The translations under genes and the position numbers were made by a program. Shown in pieces: positions 52,332 through 61,700 of a stretch of 62,073 nt of DNA. The notes beneath the pieces were generated by a model. It made no database searches, had not been told where the DNA came from, and worked only from the letters and a program-made list of their open reading frames with translations. The DNA comes from Phaeodactylibacter sp. (GTDB lineage Bacteria; Bacteroidota; Bacteroidia; Chitinophagales; Saprospiraceae): the NCBI RefSeq assembly GCF_022763345.1, contig NZ_JALEGS010000056.1:1-62073 (forward strand), given 5' to 3'. How positions within the stretch are numbered: the stretch's first letter is position 1; every line of letters starts with the position of its first letter.

Positions 52332-53783
52332 ATGCCAGATTCATTAGCGCCCTATCAGCCGAGTGCGGAAAAGCCCTGGAACGAACAACGGGTGCAGCAT
52401 CTATATGCCCGCCTTGGTTTCGGAGCCGCTCATAACACCGTCAGTGCCGGGCTGTCCCTTTCGCCTCAGGCGCTGGCCGACCAACTGCTCGATGGGGCCT
52501 CCAACCTGCCTGCTCCCGATGCCCCGTACTGGGCCAACTGGGCTTACGACGATTACCCGGATGACGATATGCAGACTTATTTTGAAGTCAAGAGCGCCTT
52601 CTTCCGCCGTTGGATCCGGGAAATGGCTACCGAGAGCGCACGGTCCAAGCTGGCACTGTTCTGGCACAACCACTTTGTGACCCGGGAAAATGACTACGCC
52701 TGCAACTCCTTCATGTGGCATTATTACGACCTGCTGCACCGGCGGGCATTTGGCAATTTCCGCACTTTCGTGGAAGAAATGGGCGTCAACCCAGCCATGC
52801 TCACCTTTCTCAATGGGAATCAAAACATCGCAGCGCAGCCCAACGAAAACTACGCCCGCGAACTCATGGAGCTCTTCACGATGGGGGAGGGCAATGGCTA
52901 CACCCAAAACGATATCGTGGAAGTGGCCCGCGCCCTGACCGGCTGGCGGGTGAATATGTACTCCTGTGATCCCACCGTCACCTTTGACCCTAACCTGTAC
53001 GACAATACCTCCAAAACGATTTTTGGGCATGCGGGCAATTGGGGGTACGATGATGTGCACGACCTCATTTTTACGCTGCGGTCGCAGGAGGTGGCTAACT
53101 ACATCTGCAGCAAGCTCTATCGCTTTTATGTCTATGAAGCGCCCGACCCGGTCATTGTGGAGGGCATGGCGCAAACTTTCCGGGACAACAACTGGGAGAT
53201 CATGCCCGTGCTGCGGCAGCTTTTCCACAGCGAGCACTTCTACGAGCAGCGCTTCATCAATGCCCGGGTGCGCAGCCCGCTGGAAGCCCTGGTTGGCGTC
53301 ATTCGCAGGACGGGCGGCATTTGGGAAGAAGATTACAATGAGGACCTCATTGGCTACCTCACCTACCTGGCGGGCAATCTCGGACAGGAAGTCTTCAACC
53401 CGGCGGATGTGGCGGGCTGGCCGGAGCACCACAGCTGGCTAACGGAAAATACGCTTACCGCGCGATGGTCAGGGTGTGAGAATGTGCTGTACAGCATGAC
53501 CGGTTCACAGGCGTTTCTCGACCGCCTGCGCGATATGGCTATCGAACGGGTGGGGCTGGAGGAAACCGACCCGGCGGTCATCACACAATCACTTGCCACC
53601 TTATTTCTCAACCGCCCGCTCGAAGACCGACTGCTGGAAGTGGCTACGCTGCACTTCAAGGGCGATGTGCCTGACAATTACTTTGAGGACGGCACCTGGA
53701 GCCTCTACTACGGCGGTGTGCCCTGGCAGATTGTCAACCTATTTGTTCACCTGGTCCGCCTCCCGGAATGGCAGCTCAACTAA
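52332..53783 (+). CDS. DUF1800 family protein
   Basis: 483 aa. Family motifs are HLYARLGFGAAH, ALFWHNHFVTRE, NENYARELMELFTMGEGNGY, VARALTGWRV and FNPADVAGWPEHHSWL. No signal peptide is evident, although the partner gene has a Tat signal. DUF1800 proteins are nearly always encoded just before a DUF1501 gene, as here (10-base gap), and probably form a pair; the activity is unknown. The promoter region is shared with the divergent gene at 52245. Confidence 0.9.
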   Translation: MPDSLAPYQPSAEKPWNEQRVQHLYARLGFGAAHNTVSAGLSLSPQALADQLLDGASNLPAPDAPYWANWAYDDYPDDDMQTYFEVKSAFFRRWIREMATESARSKLALFWHNHFVTRENDYACNSFMWHYYDLLHRRAFGNFRTFVEEMGVNPAMLTFLNGNQNIAAQPNENYARELMELFTMGEGNGYTQNDIVEVARALTGWRVNMYSCDPTVTFDPNLYDNTSKTIFGHAGNWGYDDVHDLIFTLRSQEVANYICSKLYRFYVYEAPDPVIVEGMAQTFRDNNWEIMPVLRQLFHSEHFYEQRFINARVRSPLEALVGVIRRTGGIWEEDYNEDLIGYLTYLAGNLGQEVFNPADVAGWPEHHSWLTENTLTARWSGCENVLYSMTGSQAFLDRLRDMAIERVGLEETDPAVITQSLATLFLNRPLEDRLLEVATLHFKGDVPDNYFEDGTWSLYYGGVPWQIVNLFVHLVRLPEWQLN

Positions 53784-53793
53784 CCTCTGAATA

Positions 53794-55449
53794 ATGGCAA
53801 AGCACGATCACCAGGATACCTACCACCCCAAGGCCAAACGCTACCTGGAGCGCAAAAAAGGCACCCGTTTGCAGGATGGCGAAGCCCACGAAAATATGCA
53901 TCAGGAATGGGGCCGGCGGGATTTCCTGAAAATGACCGGCCTGGCTGCGCTGGGCGGTGCCCTGACGCTGAGTGGTTACCCGGTGAGCGCCTTTGCACCG
54001 GGGCCTATGCTGGCGGGACTGTCGAATACGAACTGCGGCGACCGTGTGCTGGTGCTGTTGCGCCTCAAAGGGGGCAACGATGGGCTGAATACGGTCATCC
54101 TCCGTGGCAATGACACCTATTACAACATCCGGCCTACCCTTGCCGTACCCGAAAATGGACTTTGGGCGCTGTCCGATGATTACGGCATGCCGAACGAACT
54201 GCTCGGGCTGCAGCCCTTTTGGGAAGAGGGGCGCATGAAGGTGGTGCACAACGTCAGCTATCCTCAGCAAAATTATTCCCACTTCCGCTCCTCCGATATC
54301 TGGGCTTCCGCCTCCGATAGCAGCGAGGTGGTCAATACCGGCTGGATGGGGCGCTGGCTGGAACAGGACCTGCCTGCCTTTCTGAGCGCGCCGCCGGTTA
54401 TCCCGCCTGCCCTGCAGATTGGGGTGCAGCCTAATATGATCTTCCGCAGCGACTCTGCCAATTATGCCCTGGCGATCAGCAATCCGGCGGAGTTTTATCA
54501 GATTGCACAAACCGGCACGCTTTACGAGTCGGGCAACCTGGGCAATCAGCCTTTCGAGCGCGAACTGCGGTACGTGCGGCAGGTGGCCAATAGCGCCTTC
54601 CGTTATTCGGAGTCTATTCAGCGGGCCTACAACGATGGCAGCAATCAGGTGGCCTATCCTGACAACTACCTCGCCGAACAAATGGCGATCGTTGCCCGCA
54701 TGATCAAAGGCAGTCTGGGCACCAAGGTCTTTATGGTAAGCATCGACGGCTTTGATACCCACAGCAATCAGGCGAATTTCCACCCCAATCTGCTGGACTG
54801 GGTGGGCAGCAGCGTGGAAGCTTTTTATGCTGACCTGGCGGCCTCCGGGCATAGCGAAAACGTCCTGACGATGAGTTTCTCTGAGTTTGGCCGTACCATC
54901 TATGAGAACGGCTCAGCCGGGACAGACCACGGTACCGGTGCGCCCATGCTGCTCTTTGGCGAGGGGCTGGGCAGTGAATTCCTGGGCGAAGCCCCTGATC
55001 TGGACAATACCGATCAGTACGGTGATCCTTTCTTTTCGGTGGACTTTCGTTCGGTTTACGCCAGCGTTATGCAAAACTGGCTGTGCACGCCCCCGGAAGT
55101 CACGGAGCACCTTCTGGACAGTGAAGGGCTACAGCCACTCGATGGATTGCTGCCCCCTTCTGACCTGCCAATCGGTGCCAACGAAGTGGGAATGCTGCTG
55201 GGCCACGAGCCTTCCCCGGATGGAGGACTGGCTTTTGATATCCACTATGCGGTCCGGCAGCCCGGCCCCGTGCGTATTGTGCTGCTTTACGAAAACGGCA
55301 CTACTGCCCGCACCCTTTGGAACCACTATCAGGAAGCGGGCAGTCACCGGCTTCGTTTTGTACCTTCTGAGTTCTTCCTTAGCCCCGGCCGGTATTTCTA
55401 TCGGCTGGAAGCCGGTGGGCGAGCGTTTACAAGGCTTATCAGCTGGTAA
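53794..55449 (+). CDS. DUF1501 protein with Tat signal and FlgD-like tail
   Basis: 551 aa. The N-terminus carries a twin-arginine-type signal about 45 residues in (WGRRDFLKMTGLAALGGAL, then VSAFA). The body is a DUF1501 (sulfatase/alkaline-phosphatase-like) domain: VLVLLRLKGGNDGLNTVI, NYSHFRSSDIW, MVSIDGFDTHSNQ, LTMSFSEFGRTIYENGS and GTDHGTGAPMLLFG. The last ~80 residues form a beta-sandwich resembling FlgD Ig-like/T9SS tails (VRIVLLYENGTTARTLWNHY, LSPGRYFYRLEAGGRAFTRL) but lack the PNP start motif. It is co-transcribed with the DUF1800 gene. Confidence 0.88.
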   Translation: MAKHDHQDTYHPKAKRYLERKKGTRLQDGEAHENMHQEWGRRDFLKMTGLAALGGALTLSGYPVSAFAPGPMLAGLSNTNCGDRVLVLLRLKGGNDGLNTVILRGNDTYYNIRPTLAVPENGLWALSDDYGMPNELLGLQPFWEEGRMKVVHNVSYPQQNYSHFRSSDIWASASDSSEVVNTGWMGRWLEQDLPAFLSAPPVIPPALQIGVQPNMIFRSDSANYALAISNPAEFYQIAQTGTLYESGNLGNQPFERELRYVRQVANSAFRYSESIQRAYNDGSNQVAYPDNYLAEQMAIVARMIKGSLGTKVFMVSIDGFDTHSNQANFHPNLLDWVGSSVEAFYADLAASGHSENVLTMSFSEFGRTIYENGSAGTDHGTGAPMLLFGEGLGSEFLGEAPDLDNTDQYGDPFFSVDFRSVYASVMQNWLCTPPEVTEHLLDSEGLQPLDGLLPPSDLPIGANEVGMLLGHEPSPDGGLAFDIHYAVRQPGPVRIVLLYENGTTARTLWNHYQEAGSHRLRFVPSEFFLSPGRYFYRLEAGGRAFTRLISW

Positions 55450-55589
55450 AGACTGGAATTTCATATTTTTATTTTATTTTTTTCTTTTACTCATTCATAG
55501 TTTTCTTGCTTGTTTTAAAATAAAAAGCCCAGTCGGGTACTCAGCCAAAAATAAACACCAAACAGAGCATCATTTTAAAAACCTATGCC

Positions 55590-55985
55590 ATGAAAGTCAC
55601 CCTAATCAGCATCCCCGTCCGGGACCAGGAAAAAGCCCTGCAATTTTATACCGATAAATTAGGTTTCATCAAAAAGAAGGATGAGCCCTTAGGTGGCGGC
55701 AACAGGTGGCTGACGCTGGTCTCAAAAGATTGGCCCGACGGCCCGGAACTGCTGCTGGAGCCTGCACCCAATCATTTTGAACCCTCAAAAGTCTACCAAA
55801 ATGCCCTAAAGGATGCCGGGATGCCCTGGACGCAATTCGACGTCGATGACGTGGAGGCTGAGTATGAGCGGCTGACGGGCCTCGATGTGGAATTTAGCGT
55901 TAAGCCCACGGAAATGGGGTCGGTGAAATTTGCCATTTTGGATGATACCTGCGGCAATTACATTCAATTGGTACAGACGCTGTAG
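55590..55985 (+). CDS. VOC (glyoxalase/bleomycin-resistance) family protein
   Basis: 131 aa single VOC module. KVTLISIPVRDQEKALQFYT, DKLGFIKKKDEPLGGGNRWL, ELLLEPAPNHFEPSK and the closing FAILDDTCGNYIQLVQTL define the two beta-alpha-beta-beta-beta units. Such proteins are metal-dependent isomerases, dioxygenases or binding proteins; the substrate cannot be predicted. The upstream gap is very T-rich and may end the DUF1501 transcript. After the stop, AGGTGG and CCACCT form a weak hairpin. Confidence 0.85.
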   Translation: MKVTLISIPVRDQEKALQFYTDKLGFIKKKDEPLGGGNRWLTLVSKDWPDGPELLLEPAPNHFEPSKVYQNALKDAGMPWTQFDVDDVEAEYERLTGLDVEFSVKPTEMGSVKFAILDDTCGNYIQLVQTL

Positions 55986-56029
55986 TAAAAGGTGGGAGGT
56001 GCTTTCCACCTGTTTTGGAATGGCGCAAA

Positions 56030-56043
56030 GTCCCTGTAGGGAC
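56030..56043. repeat. Quasi-palindrome within composite intergenic sequence
   Basis: GTCCCT-gt-AGGGAC lies in a 130-base stretch after the VOC gene that also has AGGTGG...CCACCT (55991-56010) and the symmetric CGCCGTAGGTGCGGC. It reads as repetitive intergenic DNA; no gene is seen. Confidence 0.4.
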
Positions 56044-56113
56044 CAAATGTGGGTAACCTCCAATGTGTTGCTGCCCCCCGCGCCGTAGGTGCGGCAGGTG
56101 CCGCCTCCCAAAG

Positions 56114-56257
56114 ATTGAAGCTAAGCCTGAGCCGCGCGGAAAAACGATAAAGCGTAGTCGTCTCATCGGGGTCCGTTGCTCACCTTCCGCAACCTAACGG
56201 CGCGGAACCAAAGCGTAGGCTGTGGGTTACCGACCTATTGCCCTAAAGGGGCATCGG
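56114..56257. repeat. Structured direct repeat, copy 1
   Basis: About 144 bases, roughly 89% identical by eye to 57755-57899, in the same orientation, with a fully identical core of about 60 bases. Predicted pairing: an outer helix AGCCTGAGC (56124-56132) with GCGTAGGCT (56213-56221), carrying one A-G mismatch, an inner hairpin GTTGC/GCAAC or CCGTT/AACGG (56173-56200), and a 3' hairpin TGCCC/GGGCA near 56239-56253. It has no coding potential I trust. Confidence 0.6.
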
Positions 56258-56289
56258 CTCTGCATCAATGGTCTGCAGCCACAGACTGC

Positions 56290-57678
56290 TCAACGCACCA
56301 ACGATACATCGCCAGATACTACGCGGCGCTCACCATCCCGAATGCTCCTGTATTCATAGGACCAGACGTACACGCCTACAGGCACCTGTTTCCCTTTAAA
56401 AGTAGCATCCCAGCGTGCAAATGGCTGCGTACTATTGTACTCCCGGCTCATCAGCTGATTGCCCCAGCGGTCAAATATCATGAGTCGGCCTTCAAAAGCA
56501 TAATCGGACTTAAAGAAAAAAAACAGCTCGTCATTGATGCCATCTCCGTTCGGGCTGAAGGCATTAGGTACAAAGGAATTGATAGAACAATCTGTTTCCG
56601 ACACTTGGTAAAAAAGCTGTCGTTCACCGCATTCGCTCAGTAGATCGGCAATGTACAAGCCCGGACGGGAAACCGTGTAGACCGTGCTCGTATCTCCACC
56701 GGGCCACACAGCCGGCACAGGCACCTGTAGGCTAAGAGTACTGCCCCTGCACAACTCAGCAGCTACTTCACGGCTTTCATCCGGTATACGGACCACTATG
56801 GTCTGATCCATTAGCAGGCATTCGCCAGCATCGGCGGTAACGGTATAAGGTCCTTCCCTCGTAAACGCCCGCAGGCCACCCTGCCAGCCATCGCTCCAGG
56901 CTATTGGCAAATCGTAAAAAGCGGCATCCACTACTGCTGAGTCAGCTCCGCAGAGCATTATTGTATCCGGTACCACATCAAAAGGAGCAACCACAACATC
57001 ATCAATGTAGAAATAAGCAGAGTTGAAGTCGGGCTGGATATAATCGCAATCCCGTATTTCTTCGGCGGCCGTTTTAACGTTGCCCAATAGTACGAGCGCT
57101 TCCCGGCCCGTGCTCTGGTAGCAAGTGCTCATCGTCGTCCAGTCTTCTGTATAATCGAGTAAAGTATCGGACTCCAGCACAACCTGTTGCCACTGCATTT
57201 CTATATCGGTAAAAGAAAGGCCATTGGTATTGGAATAGCAAAAAGTTTCGAACTCATCTCCGCATTTCTGCCGGGGGTGAAAGGAAAAAGCCACGTAAAT
57301 ATCTGTCTCAGGAGGCAGGGGCGCTGTCAGGCGGGCGTAGATACGCTCTTCCACGCTCATCTGTGCCAGGCCTGCCATACCTTCGCCGGTGTGGGGGAAG
57401 ACTCCAAAACACCCACTCGGCGGCACGAAAAAACCGCTTTCAGAACAGAAGTGAAACAAATCAGGGGTAGCCAATGGAGGATTGACGACCTGCCAGGGCA
57501 CTGCTTTGTCTGCCCGGCCGTAATCTAGCGCACAGTCGCTCAGTCCTTCGAAGCCGGGGTTTGGCACCAAGTTGACTTGTGCGCCAATAGTGGTGGCATA
57601 CAACAGCAAGCCCGGGATGAGGAGCCGGAAAAATTTTGCTTTTGCTTTGACGGCAAAGGATAGTCTGGGAGAACCCAT
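56290..57678 (-). CDS. Gliding-motility-associated (CHU_C, type B) T9SS cargo protein
   Basis: 462 aa, signal peptide ending TTIGAQ. The N-terminal half (VNLVPNPGFEGLSDCALDYG, ending with FYIDDVVVAPFDV) is a jelly-roll-like domain found in many Bacteroidota surface proteins. A short Ig-like linker follows. The C-terminal ~95 residues are the CHU_C type B sorting domain: NSFVPNAFSPNGDGINDELF, GRLMIFDRWGNQLM and VPVGVYVWSYEY. Type B cargo usually needs its own PorP/SprF-like partner; none is nearby. The gene is bracketed by two direct copies of a structured ~145-bp repeat. Confidence 0.9.
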   Translation of the reverse strand: MGSPRLSFAVKAKAKFFRLLIPGLLLYATTIGAQVNLVPNPGFEGLSDCALDYGRADKAVPWQVVNPPLATPDLFHFCSESGFFVPPSGCFGVFPHTGEGMAGLAQMSVEERIYARLTAPLPPETDIYVAFSFHPRQKCGDEFETFCYSNTNGLSFTDIEMQWQQVVLESDTLLDYTEDWTTMSTCYQSTGREALVLLGNVKTAAEEIRDCDYIQPDFNSAYFYIDDVVVAPFDVVPDTIMLCGADSAVVDAAFYDLPIAWSDGWQGGLRAFTREGPYTVTADAGECLLMDQTIVVRIPDESREVAAELCRGSTLSLQVPVPAVWPGGDTSTVYTVSRPGLYIADLLSECGERQLFYQVSETDCSINSFVPNAFSPNGDGINDELFFFFKSDYAFEGRLMIFDRWGNQLMSREYNSTQPFARWDATFKGKQVPVGVYVWSYEYRSIRDGERRVVSGDVSLVR

Positions 57679-57754
57679 AAGCGGTAGGTATTGGTCTATT
57701 CTAAAATACGGAATTTTGGCGATGGTAACTAATGATTGACCTTGATTTCAAAAA

Positions 57755-57899
57755 ATTGAAGCTAAGCCGAATCAGCGCGGGGAAACGATAAAGCGTAGTC
57801 GTCTCATCGGGGTCCGTTGCTCACCTTCCGCAACCTAACGGCGCGGAACCGAAGTGTTGGCTGTGGGTTACCGACCTGTTGGCATTAAAGGGGCATCGG
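57755..57899. repeat. Structured direct repeat, copy 2
   Basis: Second copy of the element at 56114-56257, about 1.64 kb away. In the outer helix (57765-57773 with 57854-57862) two pairs differ from copy 1 yet still pair (U-A becomes G-U, and G-U becomes A-U). A third pair is lost (G-C becomes U-U) and the A-G mismatch is kept. Confidence 0.6.
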
Positions 57900-58723
57900 T
57901 ATCGTGCAAAGCATTAGGCAGGCTGTGCTTTACGTGCGTTTTGACTTCAGGCAAATCACTCGCTAATGGACAGGGGCAATCCGCTCTGGGCCAACTGGAC
58001 CTCGGCGGGGCTAAGGTTGGGCTCTATGGTCAATCCTCCTAATTGGGATATTTTTTGAAACGCAATCTCATATACCCTAAATCAGGTATTTTTGAGTTTT
58101 TAATACGCATTGAGCAACATTGTTTTTTGGTTGTCGTAAATTTGAAATGTTAACGCAGTTGGTCGTAAAAGCGACAAATTATCTGTTGAAAGCAGACCCG
58201 GCTGCCAATGATCCCAAAAAACACCTGTTACTATGCAATCCATTACCTTTTACTTCCTTGCAAATATCCATTCTGTTTACCGTTTTGGCCTTCAAACCAG
58301 GTAAAGAGAAAGCAAAGCCCTTTCCGTTTTCATCTACCTTTTCTTCAATACGCACGGTTACCTTGTTTGTCCGCGGTTTTCGCCCTGAGCGCCATATGCC
58401 AGGAAGTGAAAAACGCTTCAGAAAAACGGGGCAATCGAAAGCATAGCACCCTCCGTTTAGTACTGAGTTTTTAAGACCGTCTAATTTCCAGCTTAACAGT
58501 CTCTGCCTTACTGTCTGTTCGCACAGTTGGGCTCAACTCCTTTTGAGCATACTCCCCCCTATGCCGTGGATAGCGTTTTTGAAGTTGAACCGTACTCCGG
58601 TTCACCCTTTACCAGCGCTGGTACAGAGGAGAGCTATTTCTTGGTTATTCATAGCTTGATGGCAAGCCTGAGGTTTGCTTTAACATACGATATTATTACT
58701 TAAACCATCGAAACCCATTATTT
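57900..58723. other. Long intergenic region, promoter-like box and possible coding remnant
   Basis: No intact gene that I can support. An exact TAnnTTTG box (TAAATTTG) lies at 58137-58144 on the plus strand, only two bases before an ATG that opens a 99-codon frame of low-quality composition. At 58497-58703 a start-less open frame reads SLPYCLFAQLGSTPFEH and then PPYAVDSVFEVEPYSGSPF. That looks like a signal-peptide end plus a mature protein N-terminus and may be a degraded secreted-protein gene. Confidence 0.35.
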
Positions 58724-61700
58724 ATGAGACCGATTTTTCTTTTACTGTTATTCGGATTATGTACTATGGCGGCATACGGCCAGGAGCAAAAATCCACCTT
58801 CGACTTATTTGGTGACGGTAAGCCCAAACCCGCTGAAGAAACCTATGAACAGGTTACGGGCGGCACCCTGCTCACCATTGATTTGGAGGAATTGAAAGCT
58901 CTGCGGGAAGCAGCCCCAAACCATTTCAGCATAGATCTGCCCCAAGCCGATGGCAGCAGCCTGGAATTGCACCTGGGCAAGGTCAATATTTTTGCTGAAG
59001 ATTTCAAAGTAGAAACCAGTTTCGGCAGCCGGACAGAAGAGGTTGACCTTGGAGTCCACTACAAAGGGATTGTTGCTGGGCATTCTTCTTCACTGGTAAC
59101 GGTCAGCGTCTATGAGCAGCAACTTGTAGCCCTGTTCAGTGATGGCCGACACAATTATGAGCTTGCCAAGCTAAAAAGCGAAGCGGATCGCTATATCCTT
59201 TTCAGGACCGCTGACCTAAAAGAGCGGCTTAAGGAACAGTTGCTACAGTTCAATTGCCACATCGAAACGGAGGGGAGAGACCTGCCGGAGTATACCGAAG
59301 ATCAACTCTTTGGTGTGAGCGACTCCAGAGGCGGTTGCCAGGTGATACAGGTCTACCTGGTGGCAGATTTTTCCTACTACACCGTTTGTGGCTCAGACCT
59401 CACCGAAACAGCGAACCGCCTGACTGCTGTTTTTGCGCAGACGATGAATATTTACAATGCGGAGAACATCAATATGGTGATGTCCGGAATGTTTATTTGG
59501 ACATCCGACGATAATGCCTTCGAAGAAGATTCGAGTGCAGCATTTCAGCGCAATCAGTTCAGGGATTATTACAACACCACAGGTGCCGGTTGGCCGGGTG
59601 ACCTGGCACAGCTGATTTCCGGAACCTCGACATTTGGTACCGGGGCAAGTGGTATTGCTTTTTTTGATGGCCTCTGTACTTCAGATTCCTATGCGTTGAC
59701 CAGAGCCGGTGGCAATTCGCCCATTGTTGACTGGACGATGTACTCTCGCTTTGTAAAGGTCTTGACTCACGAAATTGGCCACAACCTGGATTCCCGCCAC
59801 ACCCATGCCTGCGTTTGGAATGGCGATGGCACCACGATAGACGATTATGGTAATGTGGACCCTATGGGCGTGGTTGTGGATGAGCCTGAAGGAGAATCTT
59901 GTCTGGACACACCCTACAAACTTGGTGTTTTCCCAACAATTATGAGCTACTTCGATAGCTTTGGGCACGGTACATTCAATATGACAAACGGCATGGGGAC
60001 ACAGCCCGGCAACGTGATGCGCAATTACGTAATGAATGCCGGTTGCCTGGATGATGGCAGCAACGTCCCTCCCGTAGCCCGTTGTCAGGATGTCACCGTA
60101 CAGCTCAATTCCAGCGGCAATGGCTCCACTACTGCAGCAGCAGTTGATGATGGCTCCTACGATGCTTGCGGCAGCTTGCAGCCTTTGGTGCTCAGCCAGA
60201 CCAGCTTTACCTGTGCTGATGTGGGGGAGAATACGGAGTTCCTGACAGTTACCGATCTTGATGGTAATATCAGCTTTTGCTTTCTTACCGTCACAGTGGA
60301 AGACAATGTCGCCCCATCCGCAGAATGTCAGAATGTAACGGTACAGCTTAATGCTAATGGTGATGGGTCTACTTCGTTGGCTGCTGTAAATGACGGCTCC
60401 AGCGATGCCTGTGGCATTCAATCTTTGGTACTCAGCCAGGTCAATTTTAATTGCAGTAATGTAGGGAACAACGCTGAGACGCTTACGGTAACAGATGTCA
60501 ATGGCAACAGCGATATTTGCAACTTTACCGTTGCGGTTGAAGACAACGTAGCTCCTGAAGCCCTTTGCCAGGATGTGACCTTGCAACTTGATGCCAACGG
60601 GGATGCCTCCACCTCGGTAGCAGCGGTAGATATTGGCTCCAATGATGCCTGTGGTATCAATTCTTTGGTGCTTAGCCAGGCAGGCTTCGACTGCGATGAA
60701 GTCGGGGGTAATTCGGAAACACTCACCGTCACCGATGTCAATGGTAATGTGAGTGTTTGCAATTTCACCGTTACCGTGGAAGACAATATCAAGCCAACTG
60801 CAGTTTGCTTCAATCCAACTGTAGCATTGCAGCCTGATGGGTTATACACCCTCCAGTTAAGCGATATCTTTGATGATGTCAACAGCAGCGATAATTGCAG
60901 TATTAGCTCGGCAGATTTCCCCGGCGTAACTTATACCTGTGATGATGCCTATTTGACTTTCCCAGTGGTGCTCACCGTTGAAGACCCGAGTGGCAATACA
61001 GATGATTGCACCGCTATGGTTACCGTGGAAATTGGCACCGCCTTACCTCCACAGTGGACCGCCAACGACATTGGCGATCAGGGCGATGGCAGTTTTTATG
61101 AATATGATCCTTGTATCAATGACAACCCTGATCTTGGCGACTTCACCATTGGCACCGGAGGCTATAACCTTATTCCTCAAAATTCTGATAATCTGGCTTT
61201 TGCCAGCGTTCCTCTTTGCGGCAACGGCGGCATTCAGGCCCGCATCCGGGACGTGGTTGGCGGCTACGCCGGGCTGATGATCCGGGAGAGCAGTGACCCG
61301 GGCTCCAAAATGTATGCCGTTTATTCGAACCTGACGAATCTGTTGCGGCGGGAAATTCGGTATACCCAGAACGGCCCACGGAGCAGCAATAATTTTTACG
61401 CATCCTTCCCCGAGTGGCTGCGCCTGACCCGTCAGGGCGACCTCCTACGGGCATTTTACCGCAATACCAGCGGTGGTGGCTGGGTGCTCTTCCATCAGGC
61501 ATACCTGCCGATGTCGAACTGTGTGGAAATGGGGCTGGCGGTTTTCTCAACCGACCCGTTCGGAGATGCCACTGCCGTTATTGGCGAAGTGCGCTACCTG
61601 AGTCAGGGCGGCAGCCTTGCTGTGCCCAACACGATGGAATGGACGGCGGAATCGGCTCCGGTTATCAAAGCGGGTATTCTGCCTAATCCGGTCCGGGATG

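Noticed and set aside
52401..53432. 343-codon open frame on the minus strand
   Set aside because: Antisense to the DUF1800 gene; composition (His/Val/Gly-rich) is typical of a shadow frame and no domain is seen.
53776..54852. 358-codon open frame on the minus strand
   Set aside because: Antisense to the DUF1501 gene, with low-complexity Ile/Gly/His composition and no motif.
56114..57899. Insertion sequence ends around the CHU_C gene
   Set aside because: The flanking copies are direct, not inverted, and no transposase lies between them.
58147..58446. ATG frame of about 99 codons directly after a TAAATTTG box
   Set aside because: Low-quality composition, no ribosome-binding site and no family. 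The promoter box is real-looking, so the frame is kept only as a remark.
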